Of a stretch of DNA of 64,000 nucleotides, positions 23,501 through 33,659 are shown piece after piece. Within the stretch, counting starts at the first letter, position 1. Every line of letters starts with the position of its first letter. Source of the stretch: Nereocystis luetkeana. Taxonomy: Eukaryota > Sar > Phaeophyceae > Laminariales > Laminariaceae. The translations under genes and the position numbers were made by a program. The notes under the pieces were generated by a model that saw nothing but the letters and a program-made list of their open reading frames with translations, searched no databases and was not told where the DNA came from. The DNA lies in the NCBI GenBank assembly GCA_031213475.1, contig JARUPZ010000021.1, forward strand, positions 1,240,001-1,304,000, read 5' to 3'.

Positions 23501-26500
23501 CAGTCGCGAGTCCAAGGTGACGAAATTTCTTGCGGTCACATTCCAACAAGAACCTCCTGAGGGACTGACCGGGACGTTACGCAACGTCTTGGGATGGGAT
23601 AGGATGGGATGGAATTGGACGAGACGCAACGCCCCGGGATAGGTTAGGACGGCACGAAACAGATCGATATGGTGGATGATAGCGCCCTCTCTCTGCCTAG
23701 TCGGGGGGGGGGGTGGGGGATAAAACCAGGCACATCGGGAGCGCAGCCGAAGCCCCGCCCCCCCAGCTTCGCCCGCTCGAGCAAAGCGATCACCGGCATC
23801 TCACCAGTACGTCTAGGCCCTCGTACACCTCCTCCAGCCTCTCCACCTTCTCTTCTAACGAAAGCTCGGCGATCTCCTGCCGCAAGGCCGCCATCGACGC
23901 CAACGGCGAAGAAGAAGGAGGCGGTACCGGTGGATGCGGGGATGACTCCGAATCACCCCCTCCCTCGCGGGGGCCGGGAAGACGTGGGGTCCCCTCGCCC
24001 GTGGCGTCGTGCGCAGCCCCGGTAGAAGGAACCTCCGCGTCCTCTTCGAGAACTTCGGCTTCCTGTTGAAGAGCGATCAGACGCGCGTCGGAGGCCATCA
24101 CCGTTGCTAGGGCGTTGCAGCCAGGACTTCCTGCCTGTAGGGGGAGGGGGGGGGGGACAGAGGAATGATACAAGAGGAGGGGGGAGGAGGGGGGAATTGG
24201 GAGTGTGTGTGTGCTCGATATGAGAGATGTACTCGATCGCATGCATGGCCGTTGTCGTATGACCATAGACCTACTGTAGCATCCCTACAATGCCGGGACG
24301 GAGCATGTTGGGTTTTCACCGACCGGGCAGACATTGCTTGCACCAAGCGCGATTCGCCGTGAGGTGTCCGGCGAGTCGCATGAAAGGTGAGCTGCATTCT
24401 ATCAATACTAAAAGCCGCTTGTGTGGCAGACTTGCATATGGATGACAGCCGTGTAGTGAAAAATAAGCGTACCGACGACCCGTCCCGTCGTGAATAGTTA
24501 TATGTACCGTCTAGTCCCGTCGACGAAAGAGCAATGTGCCGTCCCGTCCTGTAACAAAAAAGAAAAGAGGTGTCATCTCGTCCAGTCGAAAACAAATAAG
24601 TACCGTCCGGTACCGTTGTAAAAAAAAACGTGTACCGTCTCGTCTCGTCGTGAAAAAAAACTGTGTGCAGTCCCATCCCGTCGTGAAAAAAATGAAGTAC
24701 CTTCCCATCCCGCCGTAAAAAAAATGAACCGTCCCGTACCGTCGGATGAAAAACAAAATACCGTCCTGTCCCGCCGTGTTTTTTTTTATTTATCGCACCG
24801 TCTCGTTTTGAAAAAAACACGCCATTGTACGGTACCGTCCCGTCCCGTCAAGAATATTGACACCCACCGTCCCGTCCAGCGAACTGCATTTTTCATTATT
24901 TTACCGTCCCGTCTCGTCTTTCACTATTTTTTTCCCGCCAAACATGTCAAAGCAGCACCGTCCCGTCCCGTCTCGAACATTACAAGCCATGAAAAACTCT
25001 GAAAATACCCAGGTTTGGTACCTGTGCACCCCAGAGTAAACGTATCCTCTATATAGAACTACATACTTAGATCACAACCCCTGAGCGTGCTCGGTTGGTG
25101 TATCCCTGGCCTCTCAGAGCTCCCACTTCCAAACCGCCTCCTTTCATTACTTGCCGGACCTTTCCAGCAGTTCTTTGTTTTCTCGGTCCTTTGTTTCTTT
25201 TTTCTTCTTTCGTTTCGTGTGCGTGCGTGTTCTCCGAGCACGGCATCGCGGGAGGATCCGGCACCGTCGCGGGTGTCAGCGGGTGCTGGCGGGTAGAGGG
25301 GGGGTTGCAAGGAGCGCGGTCGCCGCTTTCGTGCCTAGGCGTCGCGTGTGCCTCGAGACACGAGGGATGCATGAACGGGCTTTGTCTGGCTTCGATTTAT
25401 GATTGTTGATAGAGTATGCACGAGTTATGAAGGTCGTCAAGATAATATTCAAGCGGTGCTTATTTTTGCGACCACGCTAAAGTTGAAAGAGGGAGCTGTG
25501 CAGTTTGAACACCAACGTTATCGAGCTGGCGAACGGCGGCCACGGTGAGCACCGGGCTTCACGCGAGGCGGGCGACGGGGCTGATTGTGGCAGAGAGTGA
25601 TAAAAGCTTTACCCGGACCGAATCGGTAGCGAGGTGGTCGCGAGAGGGGCGGGCGGCGTACGAGGCTGAGAGAGAAGCTAATCTGTGCGATTTGTTTCTT
25701 TTCTTCTTTTCGACGGGGTGTAAGGCGTTCCAATCAAGCGGAAAAATATTACACGAGAGGGGACGGGATTTTTTTTTCCTTTTCGAGTTTTCGGTTTCAT
25801 TTTCATTGTTTTTGCTGCTGTGCCGTCCTGTGCTTTCGCTTTCTTCGTACATACAGTACAGACATAGAGCATATCGAAAGAAGAAAATAAGTACAGACAG
25901 TAGTACCCTACCTGGGGTATGCACGTACGTACGACATCGCGAAGCGTATATGTGGCATCCAAGCTGACGTCGGAGCTGTTTTTTCCTGAAGCATGGCGGC
26001 GGGACTCTTGGCATTATCAAGTCGCCGGTTTGCAATTACGATCCTTGAAAAAACTAAACTCAATCGTGGACCTCTGTTCGCTTCGCATAGTTTGATGTAC
26101 TTTTTTCCTTCCTGAGCGAGCGTAGCGGGCGGCGTAGGCCGCCCGCGGAGCGAAGCGCCTTGTACTACTGTAGGCACACCCTCGCAAAATCCCGTTCCAT
26201 AAAATTTTGCGTCGTTCACCGTCAACATGACGGCTACGGGACAAACACAACTATAGCATGCTGCCGGGGTCACCAGCAAAAGCACCGACCTGACTTGACG
26301 ACGCAAGCCAACCAAAAAAAAGAAGAAAGCTCACCCTCTCCTCCTGCTGCACCAGGTAGCTCCGCAGGTGCAAGGGCCACCCAGGGACAGCCCCAGCCGC
26401 GATACGCCTGAGCAGCGTAGTCTTTCCCACCCCGTTGGCGCCGACCAGACCGTACCGACGACCGTGCCCGAGCCTCAGGGTGGTCCTGTGCAGCAGCTCG

Positions 26501-27847
26501 GTTCCCTGATAGGCGAGCGTCACACCTGCATGGGGGCCGAAACGTACGACGAAAATTATGACGGTGTTATAACAAGGTGTGTGGCCGGCGGGGGAGGGGG
26601 GGGGAGAGGGGGGAAGGTGGAGGGGGGAAAAGGGCGTAGGAGGGGAGTGAGGGGCGGGGGCGGGGAGGCGAGGGGGGGGTGTACTCATGTCATGCATGGC
26701 CGTCGTCGTGAGACCATAGACGGGGAGGGCAGGCCCACAAAGACAATGGCGCAACGGTACCCGGAGACGGAGAAAACTCGGGCCGAGCAAAAAAAACACC
26801 GGAAAGCGCGGGAAAATGGGCGCCGATTTTTCTCCGCCCCGTTCTTGTTTGGTAGTCGCGAGCCGTGCATGAGCGGCAAACGAACGAAAACCCTCCCCGA
26901 CATACTGCTGCCATGTAAGTCGATGGTTACTGATATACGTCTGGACACGCCAGCACGCGCCGGGTCTTCTAGGCATGTTCTTCCAAATTTTCAAGTCTGG
27001 GCGCGACTGCACGCGTTGGGTCTTGATTCCGTCGTGTCTGCGGTGCAGCTCGCGACGAACTAAAAATCGAAGAGCGAAGAAGAAGCGCCACAAAACGGCT
27101 CCGCAGCTTTCGCAATACGCAGACGGCATGGAACGAGCAGGCAAGGTTGTAAGCCGACAAGATTGAAGGTGGACAAGCTCAACCTTGAAAGCGGAAAGGC
27201 TTGCACACATCTGACAAATCATCTACAGATCATCCATTCCGACAGCTGATGATCTTTCAGGGAAGATGGATAGCTAGATCCCTGATACGTATGATCTGTA
27301 TGATCTAGCTCCATGTTGCTGGGTGAGAGCGGAGCAGTATGGTCTGCATGATCTATCACGCGTTTCCCGGGATGGATCGACACTATTCAGATCCTTCGCA
27401 GCAACTCATAACGGCATCTACAGCAGGTACTACACAAATCCTACGGAATCATAACGGCAGCTACATAGGATCCAGATTATCTAGATGATATATCTGTAGA
27501 TGATCTGTCCGATGTGCACAGGCTAGTAATGCACGGAAAAGCGGATAGACGACACGAATGCGTCGTACGCGACCCAACCGCACTTCAGTCAACAATAACG
27601 CCTTCTTACCCTCAACGTAGACGTCTTTCGGCTGCCAAGTGTTCCTCTGGACGCCCCTTCCCCCCTTCCCGCGCCCCCCCCATGCCTCCCCCTTGTCCTT
27701 GGCGTCCTGCCACGCCGATCCCCAGTCGTCCATCTCGGCGAGCTCGTCCACGCCTTGAAAAGCACCGGGCGGTGTCTCTGCATGTTTCGGTTCCTGGTCG
27801 GTACCTCCGGCGATGCTGCTGCTGCCACGGTTCGATAAGAGAAGCAT
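14280..27847 (-). CDS. ABCF-family ATPase (GCN20/ABCF3-like), 11 exons
   Basis: Soluble twin ABC ATPase without membrane segments. The family acts on ribosomes and, for GCN20, in Gcn2 stress signalling. Joined exons (minus): 27847-27610, 26525-26335, 24134-23805, 23347-23203, 22278-22070, 21146-21009, 20858-20797, 17490-16947, 16662-16557, 15319-15195, 14567-14280. The join is 2376 nt, in frame throughout: 791 residues plus TGA. Domain 1 has Walker A GANGVGKT (108-115), LSGGW (283-287), LLLLDEPTNHLD (303-314) and switch His339. A charged linker (372-437) follows. Domain 2 has GRNGSGKS (567-574), LSGGQ (671-675), LLLDEPTNHLD and His725. Low-complexity insertions sit at about 175-215 and 478-547. 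The start Met at 27847 is the least certain point: it is in frame, but an upstream exon cannot be excluded. The protein ends soon after the second ATPase core, with a short basic tail. Confidence 0.92.
15195..15319 (-). CDS. ABCF exon 10 (residues 655-696), signature 2
   Basis: Acceptor GTGGCAG, donor GTTAGC. Encodes MRSLSGGQKSRVVLAELM and RPHVLLLDE. The intron behind the donor begins with a GCT-rich trinucleotide stretch. Confidence 0.94.
15800..16510. repeat. Degenerate ACACCCTATATACACGATCT array in ABCF intron 9
   Basis: About 20 loose units of 30 to 40 bases with ACGATCTACACACCCTATAT at the core fill most of the intron between exons 9 and 10. Two TACCWGGTA motifs (16074 and 16114) lie inside. 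Confidence 0.75.
16557..16662 (-). CDS. ABCF exon 9 (residues 620-654)
   Basis: Acceptor TGTGCAG, donor GTGAGT, phase 1. Encodes HHAERLRMSDSPLQHMQRVF and NEAELRRQLG, the ABCF segment leading to the second signature. Confidence 0.93.
16947..17490 (-). CDS. ABCF exon 8 (residues 438-619), Walker A 2
   Basis: Acceptor AAACAG, donor GTGGGG. Starts SLAAHVEKETMFRFPD; strand 1 of domain 2 is IVQCRGVHFSFS. A Gly/Ser/Pro/Asn-rich insertion of about 70 residues follows, with an internal repeat (RSGQSAMPPNK and RSGQTGTPPSK). Then come SRVVLVGRNGSGKSTLLKLI and NARVGLFTQ. Confidence 0.93.
17570..17790 (+). repeat. 200-bp dispersed repeat next to a G-run
   Basis: In ABCF intron 7, just after a G-run of about 17 at 17529. 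Contains CATGCATGGCCATAGTCGTG, GTCGGGTTTTCACCGACCAG, TGCTTGCACCAAGCGCGAAG and CATGAAGGGTGAGCTGCATC. Confidence 0.7.
18538..18637. repeat. TTAA-flanked palindromic MITE
   Basis: TTAACCCTTTTAGTGTTGC at the left; the right arm GCCCCCAAAACGGGACTGG is inverted but has a decayed end. Confidence 0.55.
18640..19310. repeat. Tandem array derived from the MITE arm
   Basis: About six degenerate units of roughly 100 bases built from AATTCCAAGTAGTTTGTCCC-like sequence, AAAACGTGGGTGCAGTTG, GTATATCCTA and CGTCGAAAAGCTGCAAAA. The first elements resemble one arm of the TTAA MITE next to it. Confidence 0.55.
19570..19905. repeat. Loose tandem repeat, ABCF intron 7
   Basis: Roughly 75-base units with ACGAAAGCGCCAA, A-rich spacer and CAGTGGCCAACA. 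It produces a 240-codon open frame (19478-20200) without recognisable domains, which was not accepted as a gene. Confidence 0.5.
20370..20650. repeat. GGCATGCC minisatellite
   Basis: About 14 units of 18 to 20 bases alternating GGGATAAGGCATGCCTTATT and GGGATGAGGCATGCC. Each unit has the 8-bp palindrome GGCATGCC or a near form. Confidence 0.85.
20797..20858 (-). CDS. ABCF exon 7 (residues 418-437), small exon
   Basis: A 62-nt exon, acceptor TCGGCAG, donor GTCAGT, phase 2. Encodes VASRTKKLQRHGLERDANGH, the conserved SR.KKL.RHG segment of the linker in many ABCF proteins. Confidence 0.88.
21009..21146 (-). CDS. ABCF exon 6 (residues 372-417), interdomain linker
   Basis: Acceptor TTCGCAG, donor GTGAGC. 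Charged helical linker: NLDRQRKHIEESVKKMTKAA, then GKGGDQKKSSQ. This is the region that lies near the tRNA sites in ribosome-bound ABCF proteins. Confidence 0.88.
21748..22020 (+). repeat. 200-bp dispersed repeat, ABCF intron 5
   Basis: Contains CATGCATGGCCGTAGTCGTA, GTCGGGTTTTCACCGACCAG and GGGTGAGCTGCATCCTGC, ending beside a short G-rich tract before the exon 5 donor. Confidence 0.7.
22070..22278 (-). CDS. ABCF exon 5 (residues 302-371), Walker B 1
   Basis: Acceptor GCGGCAG, donor GTGACT. Encodes LLLLDEPTNHLDLEGVLWL, VLIVSHDAAFLDAV and TYYPGNYSAFMK, the usual end of the first ABCF ATPase domain. Confidence 0.94.
22640..23130. repeat. 130-bp tandem repeat, ABCF intron 4
   Basis: Four degenerate units share GATCGGTCTCC, GACCGCGGTTTGACCCCTTG, ACTGACCGCTAC and CTAAAACTAG, ending with a GCCTTGACGCG segment. 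Confidence 0.7.
23203..23347 (-). CDS. ABCF exon 4 (residues 254-301), signature 1
   Basis: Acceptor GCCCAG, donor GTATGT, phase 1. Encodes GRATSILKGLGFSE and the signature ELSGGWMTRVSLACALF. Confidence 0.93.
23805..24134 (-). CDS. ABCF exon 3 (residues 144-253), helical linker
   Basis: Acceptor CCTACAG, donor GTGAGA. Encodes the two-helix element of domain 1: TVMASDARLIALQQEAEVLE and ELSLEEKVERLEEVYEGLD. A Gly/Ser/Pro-rich loop with PHPPVPPPSSSP is inserted between the helices. Confidence 0.88.
24230..24460 (+). repeat. 200-bp dispersed repeat, ABCF intron 2
   Basis: Contains GTATGACCATAGACC, TTGGGTTTTCACCGACCGGG, TTGCTTGCACCAAGCGCG and GACTTGCATATGGATGACAG. A truncated relative lies at 26691-26730 in the same intron. 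Confidence 0.7.
24462..25000. repeat. ACCGTCCCGTCCCGT array, ABCF intron 2
   Basis: About 15 degenerate units of 30 to 40 bases: GTACCGTCCCGTCCCGTC followed by a run of A or T. Confidence 0.75.
25082..26164 (+). repeat. 1.1-kb dispersed repeat, copy 1
   Basis: Begins TGAGCGTGCTCGGTTGGTG and ends with GCGAAGCGCCTTGTA, after a near-palindrome (GCGGGCGGCGTAGGCCGCCC). Sister copies at 37532-38620 (plus) and 39326-40409 (minus) share both ends and the interior. No clear target-site duplication was seen. A conserved frame around 25545 encodes SVARWSREGRAAYEA in all three copies. Confidence 0.8.
26335..26525 (-). CDS. ABCF exon 2 (residues 80-143), Walker A 1
   Basis: Acceptor CCATGCAG, donor GTGAGC. 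Encodes VTLAYQGTELLHRTTLRLG, then YGLVGANGVGKTTLLRRI (P-loop) and YLVQQEER. Confidence 0.93.
27205..27525 (+). repeat. GATC-rich 300-bp dispersed repeat, ABCF intron 1
   Basis: Contains GTATGATCTAGCTCCATGTT, GCATGATCTATCACG, CCTTCGCAGCAACTCATAAC and GTAGATGATCTGTCCGATGT. It ends close to the exon 1 donor. Confidence 0.65.
27610..27847 (-). CDS. ABCF exon 1 (residues 1-79)
   Basis: Begins MLLLSNRGSSSIAGG and continues through an acidic stretch, GVDELAEMDDWGSAWQDAKD, to QPKDVYVEG, where the first ABC domain starts. Donor GTAAGA, phase 1. A degenerate copy of its 5' part lies at 28080-28185, in which the start-codon triplet is changed. Confidence 0.75.
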
Positions 27848-27904
27848 TCGCGAAGAACAGCATGTGAGGTAAAACAGCCAACGTGTGCAGGGGCGGGGGG
27901 GTTT

Positions 27905-28215
27905 AAGGAGATACGAGGCGTTTCACCAGTGCAGAGGGTTATCTCAGGAGGCTGGTTGGGAGGAACGGGAAGGAACAACAACCAACTTGTGGAGAGTTTT
28001 AGGAGAGCACGAGGCGTTTCAGTAGCGGTGAGCTCTTCATCGTTATTGCTGCCAGTGATGAAAAAAAGACAGAAACGCTCCGGGTTGCTCCGCATGTTTC
28101 GGTTCCAGGTCGGTACCTCCGGCGTGCTACCACCGTTCGTGAAGCGTAACGTGCGCGAAGAACATCCAGCGCGAGTGGAGTTTTAGGAGAGCACCAGGTG
28201 TTTCAGTATTGGTGA
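27905..28215 (-). pseudogene. Degenerate duplication of the ABCF exon 1 region
   Basis: 28080-28185 repeats the sequence at 27770-27870, sharing CATGTTTCGGTTCC, GGTCGGTACCTCCGGCG and GCGCGAAGAACA. Flanking ACGAGGCGTTTCA-type segments recur at about 27914, 28007 and 28190. The triplet matching the ABCF start codon is lost in the copy. Confidence 0.6.
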
Positions 28216-28475
28216 GGTATGCTCTATTTTTTACCCGTCCGCCAGAGGATTAAAAACAAAGTAGCGCAAGCAAAGAAAACAAAATTACGAAATGTGACAT
28301 TGTTTTGATTGAGCATCAAATACTACATCGGTTTTCAAAATTCATACAAATATCGTATTTCTTCTTGCTACTCAACGACACAGCAGTACGTACACCCACA
28401 ATCCGTCCTGATTCTTCATTTCATCCTATTAATAAAGATACAAGTTATGCGATCACAGAACATGTATGGTGGCGA

Positions 28476-28581
28476 TTAACCCTTGAAGAATCGCAGTCCC
28501 GTTTAGGAGACAAACCACTCGAATTCCAAGTAGTTTGTCCCCACTTGTCTCAAAACGGGACTGCAGTCCTAAAAGGGTCAA
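28476..28581. repeat. TTAA-flanked palindromic MITE, near full length
   Basis: TTAACCCTTGAAGAATCGC at the left; CAAAACGGGACTGCAGTCCT and AAAAGGGTCAA at the right; the inner arms are ACAAACCACTCGAATTCC and CAAGTAGTTTGTCCCC. Confidence 0.75.
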
Positions 28582-30500
28582 CCTGTAAGGGTTATTTCTA
28601 ACGAATACAAAAAAAAAACGTTCGTGACAGTATCACGAAACGTGATATTTTTAAATAGACGATTATGGTCACATTATGTTTACGTTTGGTATGCCTACAT
28701 TTTTCGGCACGAACCGTGACATCATGTTTCTTGAAGTATACCAGGTATTATATAAAACATTGTCACCAGAATTTTGGACAAAATCACGCGATTCGCATAA
28801 AGGGGCGTTTTTTTTCGTCACGATTTCGCGACAATTTCTTGTTTGTTTGTTAAGACACGACCGTAAAAAATACCGGGTACGTACCAGGCATGTTTTTTCA
28901 ACGTCTACATAAAAAAAACACAAGAACAACGCGCTTACACGCGCGTCTGACCCACCACGCAGCTTCAAAAGTTGAGCACCAGCCACTCAATCGGTCGAAC
29001 TCACAGACAGCTGAAATTTTCACAACACATTTATTTTTTAAAAAACGAATCGAGTCCCTCCCATCAGCTCTATCTTGCACGCACGTCGCGAATCTGCTAT
29101 TCACGCGTAATTCATACGTACAGCGACAAACGAGCTGACGGGGGAAACTTGGTTGGAGTTGTTCTCATAAAAAAGTACCTGTAAGGTACGTACCGTACGT
29201 AGTGGAGGAGAAGAGCCTGCTGTGCGAACCCGGGTCGGAATCACGACTATTGATACCGTAGGGGCGAAACAATAAAAGGGATTGAAAAAAAAAAAAAAAA
29301 CGTTCTGTAGGCACAACCCAGCATTCGCAGCCCGCAGCCCCCCCGCAAGCAAAGCTTCGTGGCGGTCACTACTGAAGGAGCGAACGAGTGCGGGGTGCGG
29401 CAATTTGGGACCTCCTCCGGCCCTGCTGCCGGGGAACGGCAGAACGGCCAGACGGCCGAAACGGGCTTACGTACATAACGGCCGGCCGAACGGGCGATTG
29501 ACCAAACGGGGAAGCGGTCACAAGATACCAAACGAGCCAACGCTAATGAGGGAGACGAAGCAGGGGTTCTCACTCTAACTGCCTGCTGCCATTTGCTGAA
29601 TTTTGACATTTTTCAGAACTGCCCGCTGTCAAGACGCAGCGCTATGTTCTGAAACATGGAGTGCGTTCAGGCAGTCACTCCGGGTAGCCAAACGCAATCT
29701 CGAACATTTCGAAACACGTACAAGTAGGTAACACGTATGTCGTACCGCTACTTATCAGCTTTCATTACCCGATAAACATACTCTACTGCTGGGCAATGCT
29801 GCAGGGTATTCGCACGGTACATCTCCCACCCGCACAAAAAAACTTATACCTGGTAGGAAATAGTGAGGTTCCGAGAACCGTACCACTCTGGTCGGAAACG
29901 TAATCCCCGTTATCAATCTGATAGAAGTGCTAAACGTTGGCCCGTTGGCAGGGCACCCCTCCCTCAGTTGCGTGTTAACCCCTTTCGGCCTTAAGGGCTT
30001 CACTCTCGCTGTGGGGAAAAAATCACTAGGAAATAAGAGTCAGTTATATTTATGTACAGTTCGTGCAATACTGAAGGGGTTACACCCCTTTAGGGATATC
30101 AAGGCGTATGCCTCAGAGGGGCAAAATGTGTTGAAAAAAGTGACTGATTGCAGCATTTTGGGACTTGATGGCGTGTCTTGAATGGGAATAAATATCGACA
30201 CAAATGTGACCTGATTATAGTACAGCATCGGCCCCACGAAGCAGCACAAGGAGGGATGCTGGTGGAGTTGGGGATAGGACATCTGTCCGAACTACACCAC
30301 ACGTGCGAAGTATGATATGACGATGCTTGTACTACTCGGTGCACGCTCTTTGTGTGACTGAGGGGCTACAAGCTTCAACCATCGTATTGTATAGCCATCA
30401 TATTGTATAGCCACCCATCACCACCCACGATGGATCTGAACAAAAAGTATCCCCGTACGTTTACACACTACAATTGCCTTTGATTACTATTACTATCTAC

Positions 30501-30609
30501 TATTACGGGGGACCATAGTTAATAGGACCAAATTATGTTAGTAAAAATGGTTAAATATATAGGTTTTTATGTATATCATAGGTCCTATTAACTATGGTCC
30601 CCCGTAATA
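30501..30609. mobile_element. TA-flanked TIR MITE (TTACGGGGGACC family)
   Basis: A near-perfect inverted repeat: TATTACGGGGGACCATAGTT at the left and its exact reverse complement at the right, with AATAGGACC continuing the arms. A TA duplication at each end would fit a Tc1/mariner-type (Stowaway-like) element; this is inference. Family members: 33893, 46408, 47497 and the long relative at 57749. Confidence 0.85.
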
Positions 30610-30619
30610 CTAGGTTCTA

Positions 30620-30995
30620 TGTTTCCCACACTTTCTTTTTTCTTTCTTGTTTTTCCCGTCAAATTAATTGTCTTAGCCGTCCTTTTCTCTCTCCTTCCTA
30701 TTAATAGTATTAATGGTAGCTCAGATCCGGGGTCACATAGCAGACTTTTATCCCCCCGTCCCCTCCCCACTACGCCTCGTGCCTTTGCATTCATATCGCG
30801 AGAAGACAGCCCTTTCTTCCCTCGTCGACTCGCGTCCGATTCTGCCTGCATACCCACGCTACGAAGGCGCTCTCAGCGATTGGTTCCTTCTTAGTTTTGC
30901 GAGTAAAGTTAAACAGTCACCACGGTGGGATTCGAACTCGGGTACCAACGCTTGTAACGTTCAAGGCTAGCAATTAGACTACCGGGGCGACCGGC
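30620..30995 (-). mobile_element. tRNA-derived SINE, minus orientation
   Basis: On the minus strand the head reads GGTCGCCCCGGTAGTCTAAT, an A-box-like segment, then GAGTTCGAATCCCACC, a B-box. The body carries GAGTCGACGAGGGAAGAAAG and ends in an A-rich tail. A full sister copy lies at 41822-42170; body fragments lie at 29205-29285 and 61960-62125. The tRNA-like head lacks a proper anticodon arm, so this is not a working tRNA gene. Confidence 0.75.
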
Positions 30996-31114
30996 TCTGG
31001 ACCCCAAAAAAGAGGCATCTCCGTTTGCTGACACACTATAATAGGTGACGATTAGTATTATTAATAGTACTAGTATAAGTATGTTCCCCCGAAATAAAAG
31101 CTTGATAATACCGC

Positions 31115-31922
31115 ACTGTTAGACCTATGCCAATGGTACAGCGAAGTTGAAATAAAAAGTTTGAATTTCAAAGATACCCGCCAAAAATTTTCAGAACACG
31201 CTTCCTATGGGCCACCTAAAAAAAAAAAAAAGTTCTTAACTTTTGGAAAAGCCCGAAAAAAGCAAATCTGGGGCCGATGTTGGGCCAACGTCGGCTTGAG
31301 AAAAACTCAGGCCGATCTTTGGTTCGAAGCGGCGAGATTCCGAGTTCTCGACAGACATCGATCAACAAAACCAACGATTGCGTCACGAATTCTGAACGGA
31401 GTGCGCTCGTTAGGGGCTCCGACCGACCCTAGGGTCATCGTCTTCACACCATGGCCGGTGTCATGTTGCGGGAGCTGACCAGGCGTGTGATAAAAAAACA
31501 TTTGGCCGCTGGCTTGCACAAAACAGAAGACAAAACTTCTCCATCCGTCTCGAATGGCAAAAAATAGTCTTTTTTTCAGGTTTGGGAGGATACCGTACGA
31601 CGCCGCCGGCAAGCTCTCGCCCCCTAGACAATGGATCCGCCTGATATCTTCGAGGCCGTCATCTATACTCGTTGGGCTTGCCAGATACCGAGTGGGTTGG
31701 CCGTGGGCTGAGTCTATGTCGAGATCGGGGGTCGATCGTCGCACGAGCTGGTTTCGATCACCGTGTTGACAATTTGCGACCAGAAAAACACAAATTGCGC
31801 CGCCTGCAGCCGTTGGGGAAAAAAAAAAAAAAAAAAAAAATTCTCTTTTTTCCCAAAAGCCATATATTTGAAAAAAAACTTTTCAACTTCGCGTTTCCAT
31901 TGGCATAGGTCTTATAGTGTCT
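31115..31922. mobile_element. Non-autonomous TIR element, CACTA-like ends
   Basis: Left end CACTGTTAGACCTATGCCAA matches the reverse complement of the right end, CACTATAAGACCTATGCCAA; the match continues through GCGAAGTTGAAA. The CACTA/CACTG ends resemble the EnSpm/CACTA superfamily, but no 3-bp target duplication was obvious. A 145-codon frame on the minus strand (31744-31307) shows no recognised domain. The right part has a run of about 22 A. Confidence 0.6.
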
Positions 31923-32489
31923 CTTTTTGGGTCGCCACACCTGGCACACTTCGTGAAGGGCTATCACTAGGGCTCTCGGGTTTGCTGATTAAAACGTCGC
32001 CAACTACAAATTAGTTGGCTCAGGTAGTACAGTTGGTTGCGCGTAATAAATTGCGGAGTTCTGCGTCTTGAGTTTTTGACTTGGCGAGTTTGTGGCTCGA
32101 ATTGCGTTTTGTGTTGGTATAAGACACTAAAAGTCAGTCAGTGGGCTTACTTTTTCGCCAACCAACTAATATCTGGCCCGGGCAGTTATCGCGATAGAAG
32201 TTCCGCCTCCTTGCACCTGCCCGCCCGCAGTGCACTACTGGCGTTGCCTGCGCAGGCTCTCAAAGAGATACACCCCCTGATGAAGTCAACATTGTGGATG
32301 TATTACCAGGTACTGATATCATATCATAACGTAGACAACCAATTAAAAGCGGTCACCTTCGTACTTTCTTTAAATGATCAAGTTATGCTTTTTTCTTTTT
32401 TTACCTGCAGTTCGTCCAGTCGCTGGCGTGTGGTCTGGTTTTCGTATCCAGTACGTTTGTTATTGTATTGGCCGATCTCCTATTCACCG

Positions 32490-32590
32490 CTCTGGCCGAA
32501 GTTATAATCCCCGCGTCAATCTCGCACCGGACTAGAAACGGTGATTATATTTCGGACTAGAGTGGTATATATACTTCCGTTCCCCTCGCT
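32490..32590. repeat. TIR MITE, CTCTGGCC family
   Basis: CACCGCTCTGGCCGAAGTTA and AATCCCC at the left, with inverted GATTATATTTCGGACTAGAG and TGGTATA at the right. Confidence 0.6.
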
Positions 32591-33659
32591 GCCTCGGCAA
32601 GGAATGCTGCGAGGCATGCCCTATCAGGCTAATAGCGAGTGGGGTAGGTCTTTCTGGCGGGTGTAAGGCCGGACTCACCCTCAAGGAGTGATACCTTCTT
32701 GCTGCTGCCTGTGGCCGCGAGGCTCAGGCGGCAGTAGAGTTGGGTCGTACGTGGTGCGTCAGGCACGGAGACCTACGATTCGCGCGTCTTTTTAGGCAGC
32801 TGCGGCAGAGCAGCAATGCTCAATCGGGGGGTCCGTGCGCGGAGGCAGGCGCCACCACAGGCCACACTACGGCACAGTCTATTGCGCCGGTAGGAGGCTG
32901 GATTCGACGACGAGGGAGGAGGGAGACTGAGCGTCGACGTGCGGGGAAGAGACGGATTGACCTCCCCCTGCGCGAGAATTTTTATTTCCCAGATCAGAAC
33001 CGCAAGTGCGAGGAGCATTTTGTTTTTCAGGATGACGGAGAAAGGGAAACGACTGGAAGGGAATGGCAACGAGTGCACGCGCAAAGGAGCGGGTGGATTG
33101 GGCCAAGGCGATGATGCGGCCATGAAGAGCGGCAGGAAGACGGTGCATGGAGACCCATGATTTGCGCGCACACTATCATCACGAGAGAAGCAGTCATAGT
33201 TTGTTTTTTCCTGGTATTGTTTTTCACGAGGCAGAATAGTATCTACCGGTACTCGTCACTGGTCTTCGTAGTTTAACGAGTTGTATACCCTTCATGGGGA
33301 ATAACCTACGCAATTATCAGGGACGTGGTATCATAACTGTGCTGCACCTTTTTGTGTCAGACAGTCCAGGAAGAGATGGCGATCGTTGATATTCGTGTGG
33401 TAGTAAGGTTCGATTGCTCCTTTTTTCACTGCATATCCGCGAGTCTTCACTCTGACAGCACTCCAGATAGCAGGCAGGTGTGTTCCTCTTTCGTTTTCAC
33501 GACTACCGTGCGTTTCGTACGGTGCAGGCAGCACTTCAGACAGCATCCGCTGTAGTCAGCAGCCACGAGTTGGTTAGTGGTGGGAACGGGGGTATTCTAT
33601 ATTATAGTTGAGAGGATATACCCGCGGCCATGTTATTAATAGTTCAGTTTTGCACATTG

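Noticed and set aside
30920..30995. Functional tRNA gene on the minus strand
   Set aside because: Head of a SINE with a sister copy at 42090-42170; the anticodon arm is defective.
31307..31744. 145-codon minus frame as a host gene
   Set aside because: Sits inside a TIR element, with no recognised domain and no splice context.
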